A stretch of 64,000 nt of DNA from a bacterium. GTDB taxonomy: Bacteria; Joyebacterota; Joyebacteria; Joyebacterales; Joyebacteraceae. The stretch lies in NCBI GenBank assembly GCA_025774935.1, contig JALGZK010000002.1, positions 186,001 through 250,000 on the forward strand, given 5' to 3'. Positions within the stretch are counted from its first letter, which is position 1; the number at the start of each line of letters is the position of its first letter. Below are positions 25,950 through 33,475 of the stretch, one piece after another. The position numbers and the translations under genes are program-made. The notes below the pieces were generated by a model. The model searched no databases, was not told where the DNA came from, and was given only the letters and a program-made list of their open reading frames with translations.

Positions 25950-26903
25950 TTGAACTGGAACGAGATCTTCCATTTCGAGGACTTCGCGGGCTGGATGTCC
26001 ACCCACGGACTCCGCATCGTGTTCATCGTGATCGCGGCGTTCATCGTCGTCCGGCTCTCGACGTTCATCACGAGGCGCGTGGAGCGCATGTTCGAGGACG
26101 CCGACCCCGACACCATGAGCGAGCGCGAGAGGCAGGCGGCCACCCTCGGAAAGGTGCTCAGAAACCTCATACGGCTCGTCGTCTGGGGCATCGCGCTCAT
26201 CACGATCCTGAGGGAGCTCGGCATCGACATCGCGCCGCTCCTGGCCGGAGTCGGGATCGCGGGCCTCGCGATCGGGTTCGGCGCCCAGTCACTCGTGAAG
26301 GACATCCTCGCGGGGATCTTCGTTCTCGCCGAGGACCAGTACAACGTCGGCGACGTCATCAAGGCCGCTGGCGTATCGGGGCTCGTCGAGAAGGTCACGC
26401 TTCGGGCGACGATCCTCCGCGACCTCGAGGGCAACGTCCACACCATCCCGAACGGCGTGATCGACGTTGTCACGAACATGACCAAGCACTGGTCCCGTTC
26501 GGTCCTCGACGTCGGCGTCGCCTACAAGGAGGACGTCGACGAGGTGATGGATGTCCTGCGAGAGATCGGAGACGGCCTCGAGAAGGACCCGAAGTTCGCG
26601 CGGATGATCACGGGCCCCCTCGAGGTGCTCGGTGTGCAGGACCTCGCCGATTCCGCCGTCGTCGTCCGCGTCATGTTCACGACCGTGCCGAACAAGCAGT
26701 GGCCCGTAGCGCGCGAGTTCCGGCGCAGGATCAAGAAGACGTTCGACGAGAAGGGGATCGAGATCCCGTTCCCGCATCAGACCATATACCTCGGCGAGGG
26801 CGCCCCGATGGACGGGCGTCTTCCGGTCGAGCTCGCGGGAGAACCCGGAGCGGTCGCGGCAGGCAGCCCCGGAGCTCGCGACTCGGACGAGAGAGAGGAG
26901 TAA
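25950..26903 (+). CDS. MscS-family mechanosensitive channel
   Basis: 317 residues from a TTG at 25950; an in-frame ATG at 25995 is the alternative. Three membrane helices: about 15-40, 70-95, and the pore helix LLAGVGIAGLAIGFGAQSLVKDILAGIFVLAEDQY, divided here by the glycines that pack in MscS TM3. Then the beta domain (YNVGDVIKAAGVSGLVEKVTLR, NGVIDVVTN) and the cytoplasmic vestibule. Releases solutes upon hypo-osmotic shock. Stop is 3 bases before the next ATG. Confidence 0.92.
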   Translation: MNWNEIFHFEDFAGWMSTHGLRIVFIVIAAFIVVRLSTFITRRVERMFEDADPDTMSERERQAATLGKVLRNLIRLVVWGIALITILRELGIDIAPLLAGVGIAGLAIGFGAQSLVKDILAGIFVLAEDQYNVGDVIKAAGVSGLVEKVTLRATILRDLEGNVHTIPNGVIDVVTNMTKHWSRSVLDVGVAYKEDVDEVMDVLREIGDGLEKDPKFARMITGPLEVLGVQDLADSAVVVRVMFTTVPNKQWPVAREFRRRIKKTFDEKGIEIPFPHQTIYLGEGAPMDGRLPVELAGEPGAVAAGSPGARDSDEREE

Positions 26904-26906
26904 CGG

Positions 26907-27332
26907 ATGTTCAGGAAGATTCTCGTCGCCGTGGACGGCTCGCCCAACTCCGACCGCGCGGTCGAGGCGGCGGCAGAGGTGGCCGCCGCGCACGCCTCCG
27001 ACATGACGATCTGCCACGTGTTCTACATCCCGGAGCACTACGTCACCGACCTGGCAGGACCTCTCCGCGCCGCCATGCGGGAGGACGCGGAGAAGATCCT
27101 CGAACACGCGTCCAGCGTCGCGAAGGAGAACGGCGTCGAGGCCGCGACGCACCTGATCCAAGAGGGACACCCCGCGGATGCGATCCTCGACTTCGCGACG
27201 GAGCTGGGCGTGGGACTGATCGTGGTCGGCGTGAGGGGAAAGACCGGGGACCGGGCGCGCGCGATGGGAAGCGTCAGCGGGACCATAGCGTCGAACGCCA
27301 CCGCCTCCGTGCTGCTCGTCAGGAGGGCTTAG
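26907..27332 (+). CDS. Universal stress protein (UspA family)
   Basis: 141 residues: KILVAVDGSPNSDRAVEAAA at the N-terminus and the nucleotide-binding G-x2-G-x9-G-(S/T) region VVGVRGKTGDRARAMGSVSG, ending ASVLLVR. An ATP-binding type Usp. Directly follows mscS in what looks like one transcript, suggesting joint stress expression. Confidence 0.92.
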   Translation: MFRKILVAVDGSPNSDRAVEAAAEVAAAHASDMTICHVFYIPEHYVTDLAGPLRAAMREDAEKILEHASSVAKENGVEAATHLIQEGHPADAILDFATELGVGLIVVGVRGKTGDRARAMGSVSGTIASNATASVLLVRRA

Positions 27333-27376
27333 GACGCCGGCTGCGGTGCAACCGAACGGGAAGACTGGAACGTGAA

Positions 27377-27404
27377 GAGGCCCGGTGGAGAACCACCGGG
27401 CCTC
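27377..27404. terminator. Bidirectional intrinsic terminator
   Basis: GAGGCCCGGTGG / CCACCGGGCCTC, 4-base loop, then GACTCGTTCTTCTT on the plus strand; separates the usp gene from the convergent HAD gene. Confidence 0.65.
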
Positions 27405-27436
27405 GACTCGTTCTTCTTGGGTGGCGCCGCCACGCG

Positions 27437-28330
27437 TCAGAGGAGCGTCGACGCGATCGCCGAGAGCGACGACAGGAACTCGTGGACCTCCTGTGGACCG
27501 CGGACGAACATCGACGCCATCGTCGGCCTCGGCTCCGGCGCGACGAGGATCGAGAGCGCGTGCGGGATGTCTTCCTCCTCGTCGACCTCGGGAACGAACC
27601 ACGGCGTGTCCGCCGCAGGGTCCTCGGCCCACGTGGAGATCGCCTCGAAGGCGTCCTCGTCGGTCACGTCGTCGCCGATGTAGACGGCGAGATCGGTCAC
27701 GGGGTCTGCGTCGTGGAGGATGTGGCCCACGGCGTCGCCCTTGTGCCAGCCGGCCATCCTGGCCTCGACGAGGTCGTCCCCGTAGAAGAGCTCGAGCTGT
27801 CGGTTGACGTCGAGCCCCCGCACGAGATCCACGAAGCACCGGGTCGCAGCCCGCGCCGCGGACGGCTCGTCGCAGCCCAGGTGCATCGCGATACCGAAGC
27901 CCTTGTTCTCGATCTCCACTCGGGAACAGGCTCCGACGCATCTGTGGGCGTCGAGCTCGATGTGGTGGAGGAGATTCGCGGCGGGTCCGGGGTCGACCGG
28001 ATGCACGATCGGGCCGTCGGGCTTTCTTATCTCGAAACCGCGCTGACCGACGTACCCGAGCGCTGGGATCCCGGTCGCGGACTCGAGCTCCCCGATCGTC
28101 CGACCGCTGACGACGAAGACGGAGCAGCTCTCGACCTCGCAGAGCTCCTTGATCCTCGTGAGGACGCCCGGGTCCGGCCTCGCGTCCGCGTCCCGCCGGC
28201 TCGGCAGGAGGGTCCCGCCGTAGTCCAGGAAGAGGTGGACCTCGCTCGCCGAACCAAGCGCTCTCGCGAGGAGGTCGACCTCCTCGGACACGTGTTTTGG
28301 ATAGGTGAGCCCTGCAGCCTTGACGATCAT
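27437..28330 (-). CDS. otsB: Trehalose-6-phosphate phosphatase-like HAD protein (altered motif I)
   Basis: 297 residues of the HAD superfamily, TPP type: motif I LFLDYGGTLLP (33-43), VVSGRTIGEL, the cap region, YGDDLVEARMAGWHKGDAV and motif IV IGDDVTDEDAF. TPP removes phosphate from trehalose-6-P. The second Asp of DxD, the general acid/base, is Gly38 here (codon GGC instead of GAC/GAT), so activity may be low or lost. No trehalose-6-P synthase lies nearby. Confidence 0.8.
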   Translation of the reverse strand: MIVKAAGLTYPKHVSEEVDLLARALGSASEVHLFLDYGGTLLPSRRDADARPDPGVLTRIKELCEVESCSVFVVSGRTIGELESATGIPALGYVGQRGFEIRKPDGPIVHPVDPGPAANLLHHIELDAHRCVGACSRVEIENKGFGIAMHLGCDEPSAARAATRCFVDLVRGLDVNRQLELFYGDDLVEARMAGWHKGDAVGHILHDADPVTDLAVYIGDDVTDEDAFEAISTWAEDPAADTPWFVPEVDEEEDIPHALSILVAPEPRPTMASMFVRGPQEVHEFLSSLSAIASTLL

Positions 28331-28411
28331 CGCGCTCGCTTCGCGTTCGCGGTGCGGCCCGCGGTCTGCGGGGTCGCCCGGGGAGGCCCCGGCCCTTCAG
28401 AGACGTAGAAA

Positions 28412-28458
28412 ACCGGGGCGGAGCAGCCTCCTACCAACATACGACTCCCCGCCCCGGT
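28412..28458 (-). terminator. Intrinsic terminator of the C25 peptidase gene
   Basis: On the minus strand ACCGGGGCGG ... CCGCCCCGGT closes a long loop and is followed by TTTCTAC, 13 bases after the stop codon. Confidence 0.6.
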
Positions 28459-28470
28459 CGCAAGCGTGCA

Positions 28471-31400
28471 CTACTTCAGGAGGACCATCCTCTTCTTGGA
28501 GACGTAGTCCCCCGCCTGCATACGGTACATATAGACGCCGCTGGCCACCTTCTGGCCGTCCTCGTTCGTGCCATCCCAGGCCACCGTCTTGAGCCCGGGC
28601 TCCTGCTCCTCGTCAACGAGGGTCGTGACCAGCTTCCCGGCGATGTTGAAGACGTCGATCCGGACGTGCCCGGCCGCGGGCAGCTGGTAGTGAATCCTCG
28701 TGACGGGATTGAACGGGTTCGGCGCGTTCTGCTTGAGCATAAACTCGGCCACCTCGAGGGGCACGTCGTCGATGCCGGTCGTCCCGACGGACGTGAGATT
28801 GATGTCGTCGACGTACCACCCCTCCTCCGTCACGAAGCCGTCGGAGGCGAACCGGAACCGGACCTGGACCGTCTCACCCTCGTAGGCGGCAAGATCGAAC
28901 CGCTCCTCGCGCCAGTTGATGGCGCCCGACCAGCACGGCGTGCCCACGGGCACGGGGTTCGCGGTGTTGCTGTTCTTGAAGTGGGAGTATCCCGCGTCCG
29001 GATGGATGACCGTCCACGTCGCTCCGGCGTCCGTCGTAATCTGGACGAAGCCGCAGTCCCACGCCGACGTCGGGCTCTCCTCTTCAGCGCGCATGTAGTG
29101 CCAGAACGTGAGCTCACCCTCCGAACCGACGCACATCGGCCTCATGACGAGCGCGCCGTCAGCGGAGCTCGTATAGTCGGAGCTGCCGGCGCCGCCGAAC
29201 TTCCAGCTGTGCGTCGGCGAGTGATTCCGGTACGTCTCAATGTGCCACTGGTCCACGAAGCCCGGCGTCACGTTGTCGTGCGTCCACTCGCCCACTCCGG
29301 ATTCCACGTTGTCCACAAAGTCAGGACCGGCGACCATGATGCTGAACTGGAGGTCGGTCGAGTAACCCCAGTCGGCCGCGATGGAGAGATCGAAGACGAT
29401 CTCGTGGAAACCGGGACAGTCCGGCGCGATCGAGACCGAGAAGTCGGGCGACAGTGTGGCGGTTCCGTCGGGCATCAGGAACACGATCGATGCCTCGCCC
29501 TCGTTCACCGTGACGTACGAGTCGGACGTCGTGAGCGTCGCTGCGATGGCGGAGGCTCTGCTGCTCCCCGCATTGTGAATCGACACTCCGAGCCCCACGA
29601 CCTCGCCCGGCTCCAAGCATCCATTCCCATTCCCGCCGTCGTCAGCGACGACATCATCGAAGAGCACGACCGGCGCGTGAACGAGGATGTTGAAGTCCGA
29701 CTCCCAGACCTCGCGTCCCGAGGAGTCGGAGATCGTGAGCGTGAACGGCAGCACCTCTCCGTCCGCCGCGGCCGAGGAGACCGAGAACGCGTAGCTGCCC
29801 GAGCTCGTGCCGAAGCTCGCCGCCGTGATGTCGCCGAACTCCTGGTAGTCCTCGACGAGCGTGACGTTCCCGTTCGATCCAGTGAGAACCGCCGAGACAC
29901 CGACCGCCGTCTCCGTCCCAACGTTCTCGAGCGTCACGAGGAGCTCGATGCTCTCGCCGGCGTCGACGAGGCCGTTGTTGTTGCCGTTGCTCAGGTCAAA
30001 TCCGTCGTCGTCAACCTCGAACCCGGAGAGCGCTACGTACGGGCCGTCTGCGGGAGCGATCTCGGTCGTTCCGGCGTAGATCAGGTAGTCGTGCGCGGAC
30101 ACGGCGACGTTCAACGTCCCCGGGGCCTGCGCGCTCGGGTGCATCGTCACGGAGCCCGCAGCGTCGGTGAAGCCCACGTCGTAGACGGCGTAGTCGTCCG
30201 TGTAGACGGTGACTCTCGCGCCCTCAACGGGCCCCCTGGTGGCGGACATCACGGTGACGTCCATGTCGGGCTGGCCCACGATGATGCCCGTCGGGTGCGT
30301 CGCGATGAGGTCCGTCGGCTCGGCAGTCCACAGCTCGAGCGCCGGGTCCCCGAAGATGTTCATCTCGTAGTAGACCCACTTGTTCGCGCCGTATGCGATG
30401 GCCCAGAGGACGTCGATCTTGGAGTCGTCGTTCGCATCGCCGATCGGGTAGATCCCCTCGCCGAACATCGCGTCGAAGAACTCGCGGTCGAAGTACTGCG
30501 AAGAGCCGTTCGTGCCGCCCGGGTGGCCCCACCCGTAGCGCGAGTTCGCCGCGAAAGCGACCGCACCGTGGACGTCGGACGTGAACTGCTCCGCGAAGCA
30601 GTCCGAGCCGTACGAGCCGCCGGTACCCCGGTTGTCGTACGAGCCGTTGTAGCACCCCTGGCTGTAGCAGAAGTTCAGGGAGTGGTTCGTTCCGTCGTTG
30701 TCGAACTGGGGGATGTCAGAGTTGTACATCTTCATCGAGTAGGTCACGTTGCAGTGACCGAGGTGGTTCACGATGTTCAGACCGTTCTCCATCAGGCTGA
30801 TGAGCGTGCCCTTCGACCACGTGCTCGTGCGATCGTAGAGCGTGCCGGTGTTCATCGCAGAAGAGGCGAACCCGACCGTCGTGTAGCCGTCGTATGTCCC
30901 CCCGAACAGGATCTGATCCTTGTAGTCGCCGCCGTACGTGAGCGGGCTCGACCACAGGAGCTCGCCCACCATCAGGGCTTCGTCGCACTCGGAGACGATC
31001 GGCTGGGCCTGATAGAGGAGCTGCTTGTTCAGGAAGTTCGTGACCTCCGCCACGGTGTCGGATGCGCCGCGCCCGATTCCGAGCTCCGGATACCAGTCCT
31101 CCTCACCGGCCTCGCCCCAGTAGGCGTCTCCGTCGTTGTTCCAGTTGCCGTCCAAGGCCGAGTAGTACAGGTCCGCAGGGATGTCGTCGTCGATGTCACC
31201 GTACGCGTTTGCGTAGAGGCCTCGATGTGGGATGCCGTTCGCGTCCCTGGCGTCACCGAGGAGAAGCACGTACTCGACGTCCCAGGTGTTGTACGTGTCG
31301 ATGATGAAGTTCCTGATCCGGTCCTGCTCGTCGACACCGCTGTAGTTCGCGTTGATCCACGACTTCAGGAACACGCCGGCCTTGAGGCCGCGGTTCGTCT

Positions 31401-32157
31401 GGAATGCGAGGAAGTCACCGCAGAGGTCGTCCCACATTTCGGTTGTGATGACGAGGTACTTGTAAGCGTCATCGGGGTTGAGCGAACGGCTCGCGACCCT
31501 CACCCTCTCGATGCCCGCGTACGCGACCTGGCCCGACGGGTTGTCGACCATCCGCTCGAGGCGCGCGAGCGTGCGCGCGTCGTTCCGAATCATGGTCTCG
31601 GTCGCCCTGAGCTCACCCGTGTCCACGGCCGTCGTGATCTCGACTTCGAAGCTCCGGTAGTACGAAAGCGCTCCAGTCTCGGGCTCGAACTCGACCGGAT
31701 GGAGCGCGAGGTTCGCCACCGAGTAGCCGCGGTAGCGGCCGACCGCGGGCGCGTCGTGGAGTCTTCCCGGGAACACCCGGGCGGAGTCGTAGTCGGGCTC
31801 CGCCATCTCGATCGGGCCCTCGTGTGAGAGCGGATACTGACTCTGTCCCGGCTCGACGAGGTAGCCGTCCCCGAGCGTGACCATCTCACCGGGGATGACG
31901 CGTACGTCGGTGACCAGTTCGCCCGGCGGCAGCAGGAGGCGCGCGCCGACCATCGGAAGCACGGGATCTCCCGGGGCGCCGAAGCTCCACGCACCCTCGA
32001 TCGTGACCCTGTGGTATCCGTCGATCTCCTTCACGACGGGCTCGGCAAAGTCGTAGTGCTGCGTCACGACCCCGGCTGCCGAGGTTCCCGCGACCAGAAC
32101 AACACCGAGGATCCCGAAGACCACCGGTGCAAGACACTTCCTCACGGCCCTTCGCAT
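28471..32157 (-). CDS. Secreted gingipain-like C25 peptidase with FlgD-like C-terminal tail
   Basis: 1228 residues. ATG at 32157 after GGGGGAAGGAG; signal peptide (about 10-30). A propeptide-like region precedes a C25 catalytic domain (about 230-640): YVLLLGDARDANG, NIVNHLGHCN with His468 (or 465), and CYSQGCYNGSYD with Cys502, a His-Cys spacing like gingipain R. CARDB-like beta domains follow (EVDDDGFDLSNGNNNGLVD and a second copy), then a MAM/jelly-roll (WHIETYRNHSPTHSWKFGG), and finally QNAPNPFNPVTRIHYQLPA, FNIAGKLV, WDGTNEDG, VASGVYMYRMQ ending KRMVLLK. An extracellular cysteine protease exported by a tail-dependent route. Confidence 0.9.
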   Translation of the reverse strand: MRRAVRKCLAPVVFGILGVVLVAGTSAAGVVTQHYDFAEPVVKEIDGYHRVTIEGAWSFGAPGDPVLPMVGARLLLPPGELVTDVRVIPGEMVTLGDGYLVEPGQSQYPLSHEGPIEMAEPDYDSARVFPGRLHDAPAVGRYRGYSVANLALHPVEFEPETGALSYYRSFEVEITTAVDTGELRATETMIRNDARTLARLERMVDNPSGQVAYAGIERVRVASRSLNPDDAYKYLVITTEMWDDLCGDFLAFQTNRGLKAGVFLKSWINANYSGVDEQDRIRNFIIDTYNTWDVEYVLLLGDARDANGIPHRGLYANAYGDIDDDIPADLYYSALDGNWNNDGDAYWGEAGEEDWYPELGIGRGASDTVAEVTNFLNKQLLYQAQPIVSECDEALMVGELLWSSPLTYGGDYKDQILFGGTYDGYTTVGFASSAMNTGTLYDRTSTWSKGTLISLMENGLNIVNHLGHCNVTYSMKMYNSDIPQFDNDGTNHSLNFCYSQGCYNGSYDNRGTGGSYGSDCFAEQFTSDVHGAVAFAANSRYGWGHPGGTNGSSQYFDREFFDAMFGEGIYPIGDANDDSKIDVLWAIAYGANKWVYYEMNIFGDPALELWTAEPTDLIATHPTGIIVGQPDMDVTVMSATRGPVEGARVTVYTDDYAVYDVGFTDAAGSVTMHPSAQAPGTLNVAVSAHDYLIYAGTTEIAPADGPYVALSGFEVDDDGFDLSNGNNNGLVDAGESIELLVTLENVGTETAVGVSAVLTGSNGNVTLVEDYQEFGDITAASFGTSSGSYAFSVSSAAADGEVLPFTLTISDSSGREVWESDFNILVHAPVVLFDDVVADDGGNGNGCLEPGEVVGLGVSIHNAGSSRASAIAATLTTSDSYVTVNEGEASIVFLMPDGTATLSPDFSVSIAPDCPGFHEIVFDLSIAADWGYSTDLQFSIMVAGPDFVDNVESGVGEWTHDNVTPGFVDQWHIETYRNHSPTHSWKFGGAGSSDYTSSADGALVMRPMCVGSEGELTFWHYMRAEEESPTSAWDCGFVQITTDAGATWTVIHPDAGYSHFKNSNTANPVPVGTPCWSGAINWREERFDLAAYEGETVQVRFRFASDGFVTEEGWYVDDINLTSVGTTGIDDVPLEVAEFMLKQNAPNPFNPVTRIHYQLPAAGHVRIDVFNIAGKLVTTLVDEEQEPGLKTVAWDGTNEDGQKVASGVYMYRMQAGDYVSKKRMVLLK

Positions 32158-32231
32158 GCCGTACTCCTTCCCCCCAGGCTCGACACCGCGCGCCAGTGAA
32201 CGGTGAGTCACCCGCAGACGCAATGGGGCAA

Positions 32232-32300
32232 CTACGCCCCGGTGATAGTTCGCAAAGCAAACCAATCCCGAGCCGGTTTCAGAACCGGTCGGCTATTCAT
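32232..32300 (-). CDS. Possible 22-residue upstream ORF
   Basis: In the C25 leader, GGGGAGGAG is 8 bases before an ATG (32300-32298) opening MNSRPVLKPARDWFALRT plus four more residues and TAG. No homologue recalled. It could be a regulatory peptide or chance. Confidence 0.25.
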   Translation of the reverse strand: MNSRPVLKPARDWFALRTITGA

Positions 32301-32343
32301 ATCCGCTCCTCCCCGTTGAACGGCGGGAGCAGGGTGTCCGGCC

Positions 32344-32386
32344 GTAAATTCCAGTAAATTATACCACTTAGCAAGGCTGACGGCAA
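32344..32386 (-). promoter_or_regulatory. Strong promoter of the C25 peptidase gene with direct-repeat operator
   Basis: Minus strand TTGCCG (32386-32381), 17-base spacer ending TGG, and consensus TATAAT (32363-32358). On the plus strand GTAAATT occurs twice (32344-32350 and 32354-32360), exactly 10 bp apart and overlapping the -10 and start site, a plausible regulator site in an otherwise GC-rich region. Confidence 0.65.
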
Positions 32387-32400
32387 CGCAAAACCCCGTA

Positions 32401-32409
32401 TGGTATACT
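32401..32409 (+). promoter_or_regulatory. Extended -10 promoter of nfo
   Basis: TGG-TATACT is an extended -10, 32 bases before the GTG of nfo. It is divergent from and almost adjacent to the C25 promoter; no good -35 is seen. Confidence 0.5.
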
Positions 32410-32440
32410 CACGCCCCGCGTATGACAGATCGGAGGTCCC

Positions 32441-33295
32441 GTGCGCTTCGGAGTCCACGTCCCGAGACAGAGGAACCTGACCGCAACCGCCGAATACGCC
32501 CGTGAGATTGGGTGTCAGGCAGCCCAGATCTTTTCGGGGAATCCTGTGGGGTGGACGATCGGGCGGCTCGACCCCTCCGATCGCGACGGATTCACCCGGG
32601 TCGTCGCAGAGGCCGGGATTCGGCCGGTCTTCGTTCACACGCCCTACCTTATAAACCTCGCGACCAATGACCACAAGCTCAGAAATCGCTCCAGGCGTGC
32701 TCTGGTCGACGCGCTGGTCAGGGCCCACGACCTCCGTGCCGGACCGGTCGTCGTCCACGCGGGGAATCACATGGGAGCCGGCCCGGAAGCGGGCATCGAG
32801 CGGGCCATCGAGACGGTGGCCTGGGCTCTCGAGCGGGCTCCGGAAGACACCGGCCTTCTCCTCGAGAACGGCTCCGGAAAGGGAACCGAGATCGGCGTTA
32901 CGTTCTCCGACCTGGGACGGATGGCCGGGCCGTTCCCGAGCACGCGGGTCGGAGTCCTTCTCGACACAGCTCACCTCTGGGCGATGGGCGTCGACTTCCG
33001 GAAGGGACCCGCGATCACGGCGATGCTCGAAGAGTTCGACCAAGAACTCGGGCTCGACCGCCTCGGAGGGATCCACGGCAACGACTCGGGCGCGGAGCTC
33101 GGTTCACACCGCGACATTCACGCGCTCTGGAGCGAGGGGAAGATGGGAAGAGTGGGGCTCCGGAACCTCGTGCGGCAGGAGGCGTTCCGCGACCTCGCGT
33201 GCGTCTTCGAGATTCCCGGAGAGGCGCCTGCTTTCGACAGAAAACGCCTTGCCTCCATGAGAAGGCTCGACCGGAGGCTGGCTCGGCCACGCTGA
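32441..33295 (+). CDS. nfo: Endonuclease IV (AP endonuclease)
   Basis: 284 residues, a TIM barrel with the full set of zinc ligands in order: VHTPYLINLA, VVHAGNH, LLENGSG, LLDTAHLW, GIHGNDS, SHRDIH and FEIPG. Cuts DNA 5' of abasic sites and removes 3' blocking groups in base-excision repair. GTG start after CGGAGG. Divergent from the C25 peptidase gene. Confidence 0.93.
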   Translation: MRFGVHVPRQRNLTATAEYAREIGCQAAQIFSGNPVGWTIGRLDPSDRDGFTRVVAEAGIRPVFVHTPYLINLATNDHKLRNRSRRALVDALVRAHDLRAGPVVVHAGNHMGAGPEAGIERAIETVAWALERAPEDTGLLLENGSGKGTEIGVTFSDLGRMAGPFPSTRVGVLLDTAHLWAMGVDFRKGPAITAMLEEFDQELGLDRLGGIHGNDSGAELGSHRDIHALWSEGKMGRVGLRNLVRQEAFRDLACVFEIPGEAPAFDRKRLASMRRLDRRLARPR

Positions 33296-33364
33296 CCCTC
33301 GCAGCCAGCCGGCCGCGTGGGAGAATATCTACAACTATAGTACAGACAACCACATAGCCCTCAA

Positions 33365-33384
33365 CCCTCCGCGCTGTCGGAGGG
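33365..33384 (+). terminator. Hairpin after nfo
   Basis: CCCTCCG / CGGAGGG with a 6-base loop, 70 bases after the nfo stop and about 90 before the next gene. The AT-rich 33323-33356 stretch just before it (with TATAGT at 33336-33341) could hold the next gene's promoter, which would make this an attenuator. Confidence 0.4.
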
Positions 33385-33475
33385 TCTAAGTTCACGACCC
33401 CTCTGCTGTATGCCGCGCGAAGCGCGACGCGCCGGCGTCGTGTAGCGGCTGTTCATCACAGAATCGGAGACAACC

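Noticed and set aside
28666-31827. A 1053-codon open frame on the plus strand opposite the C25 peptidase gene
   Set aside because: Its composition (long runs of Arg, Val, Asp, Gly) mirrors the antisense of a high-GC gene, and the minus strand has clear domains, signal peptide and ribosome site.
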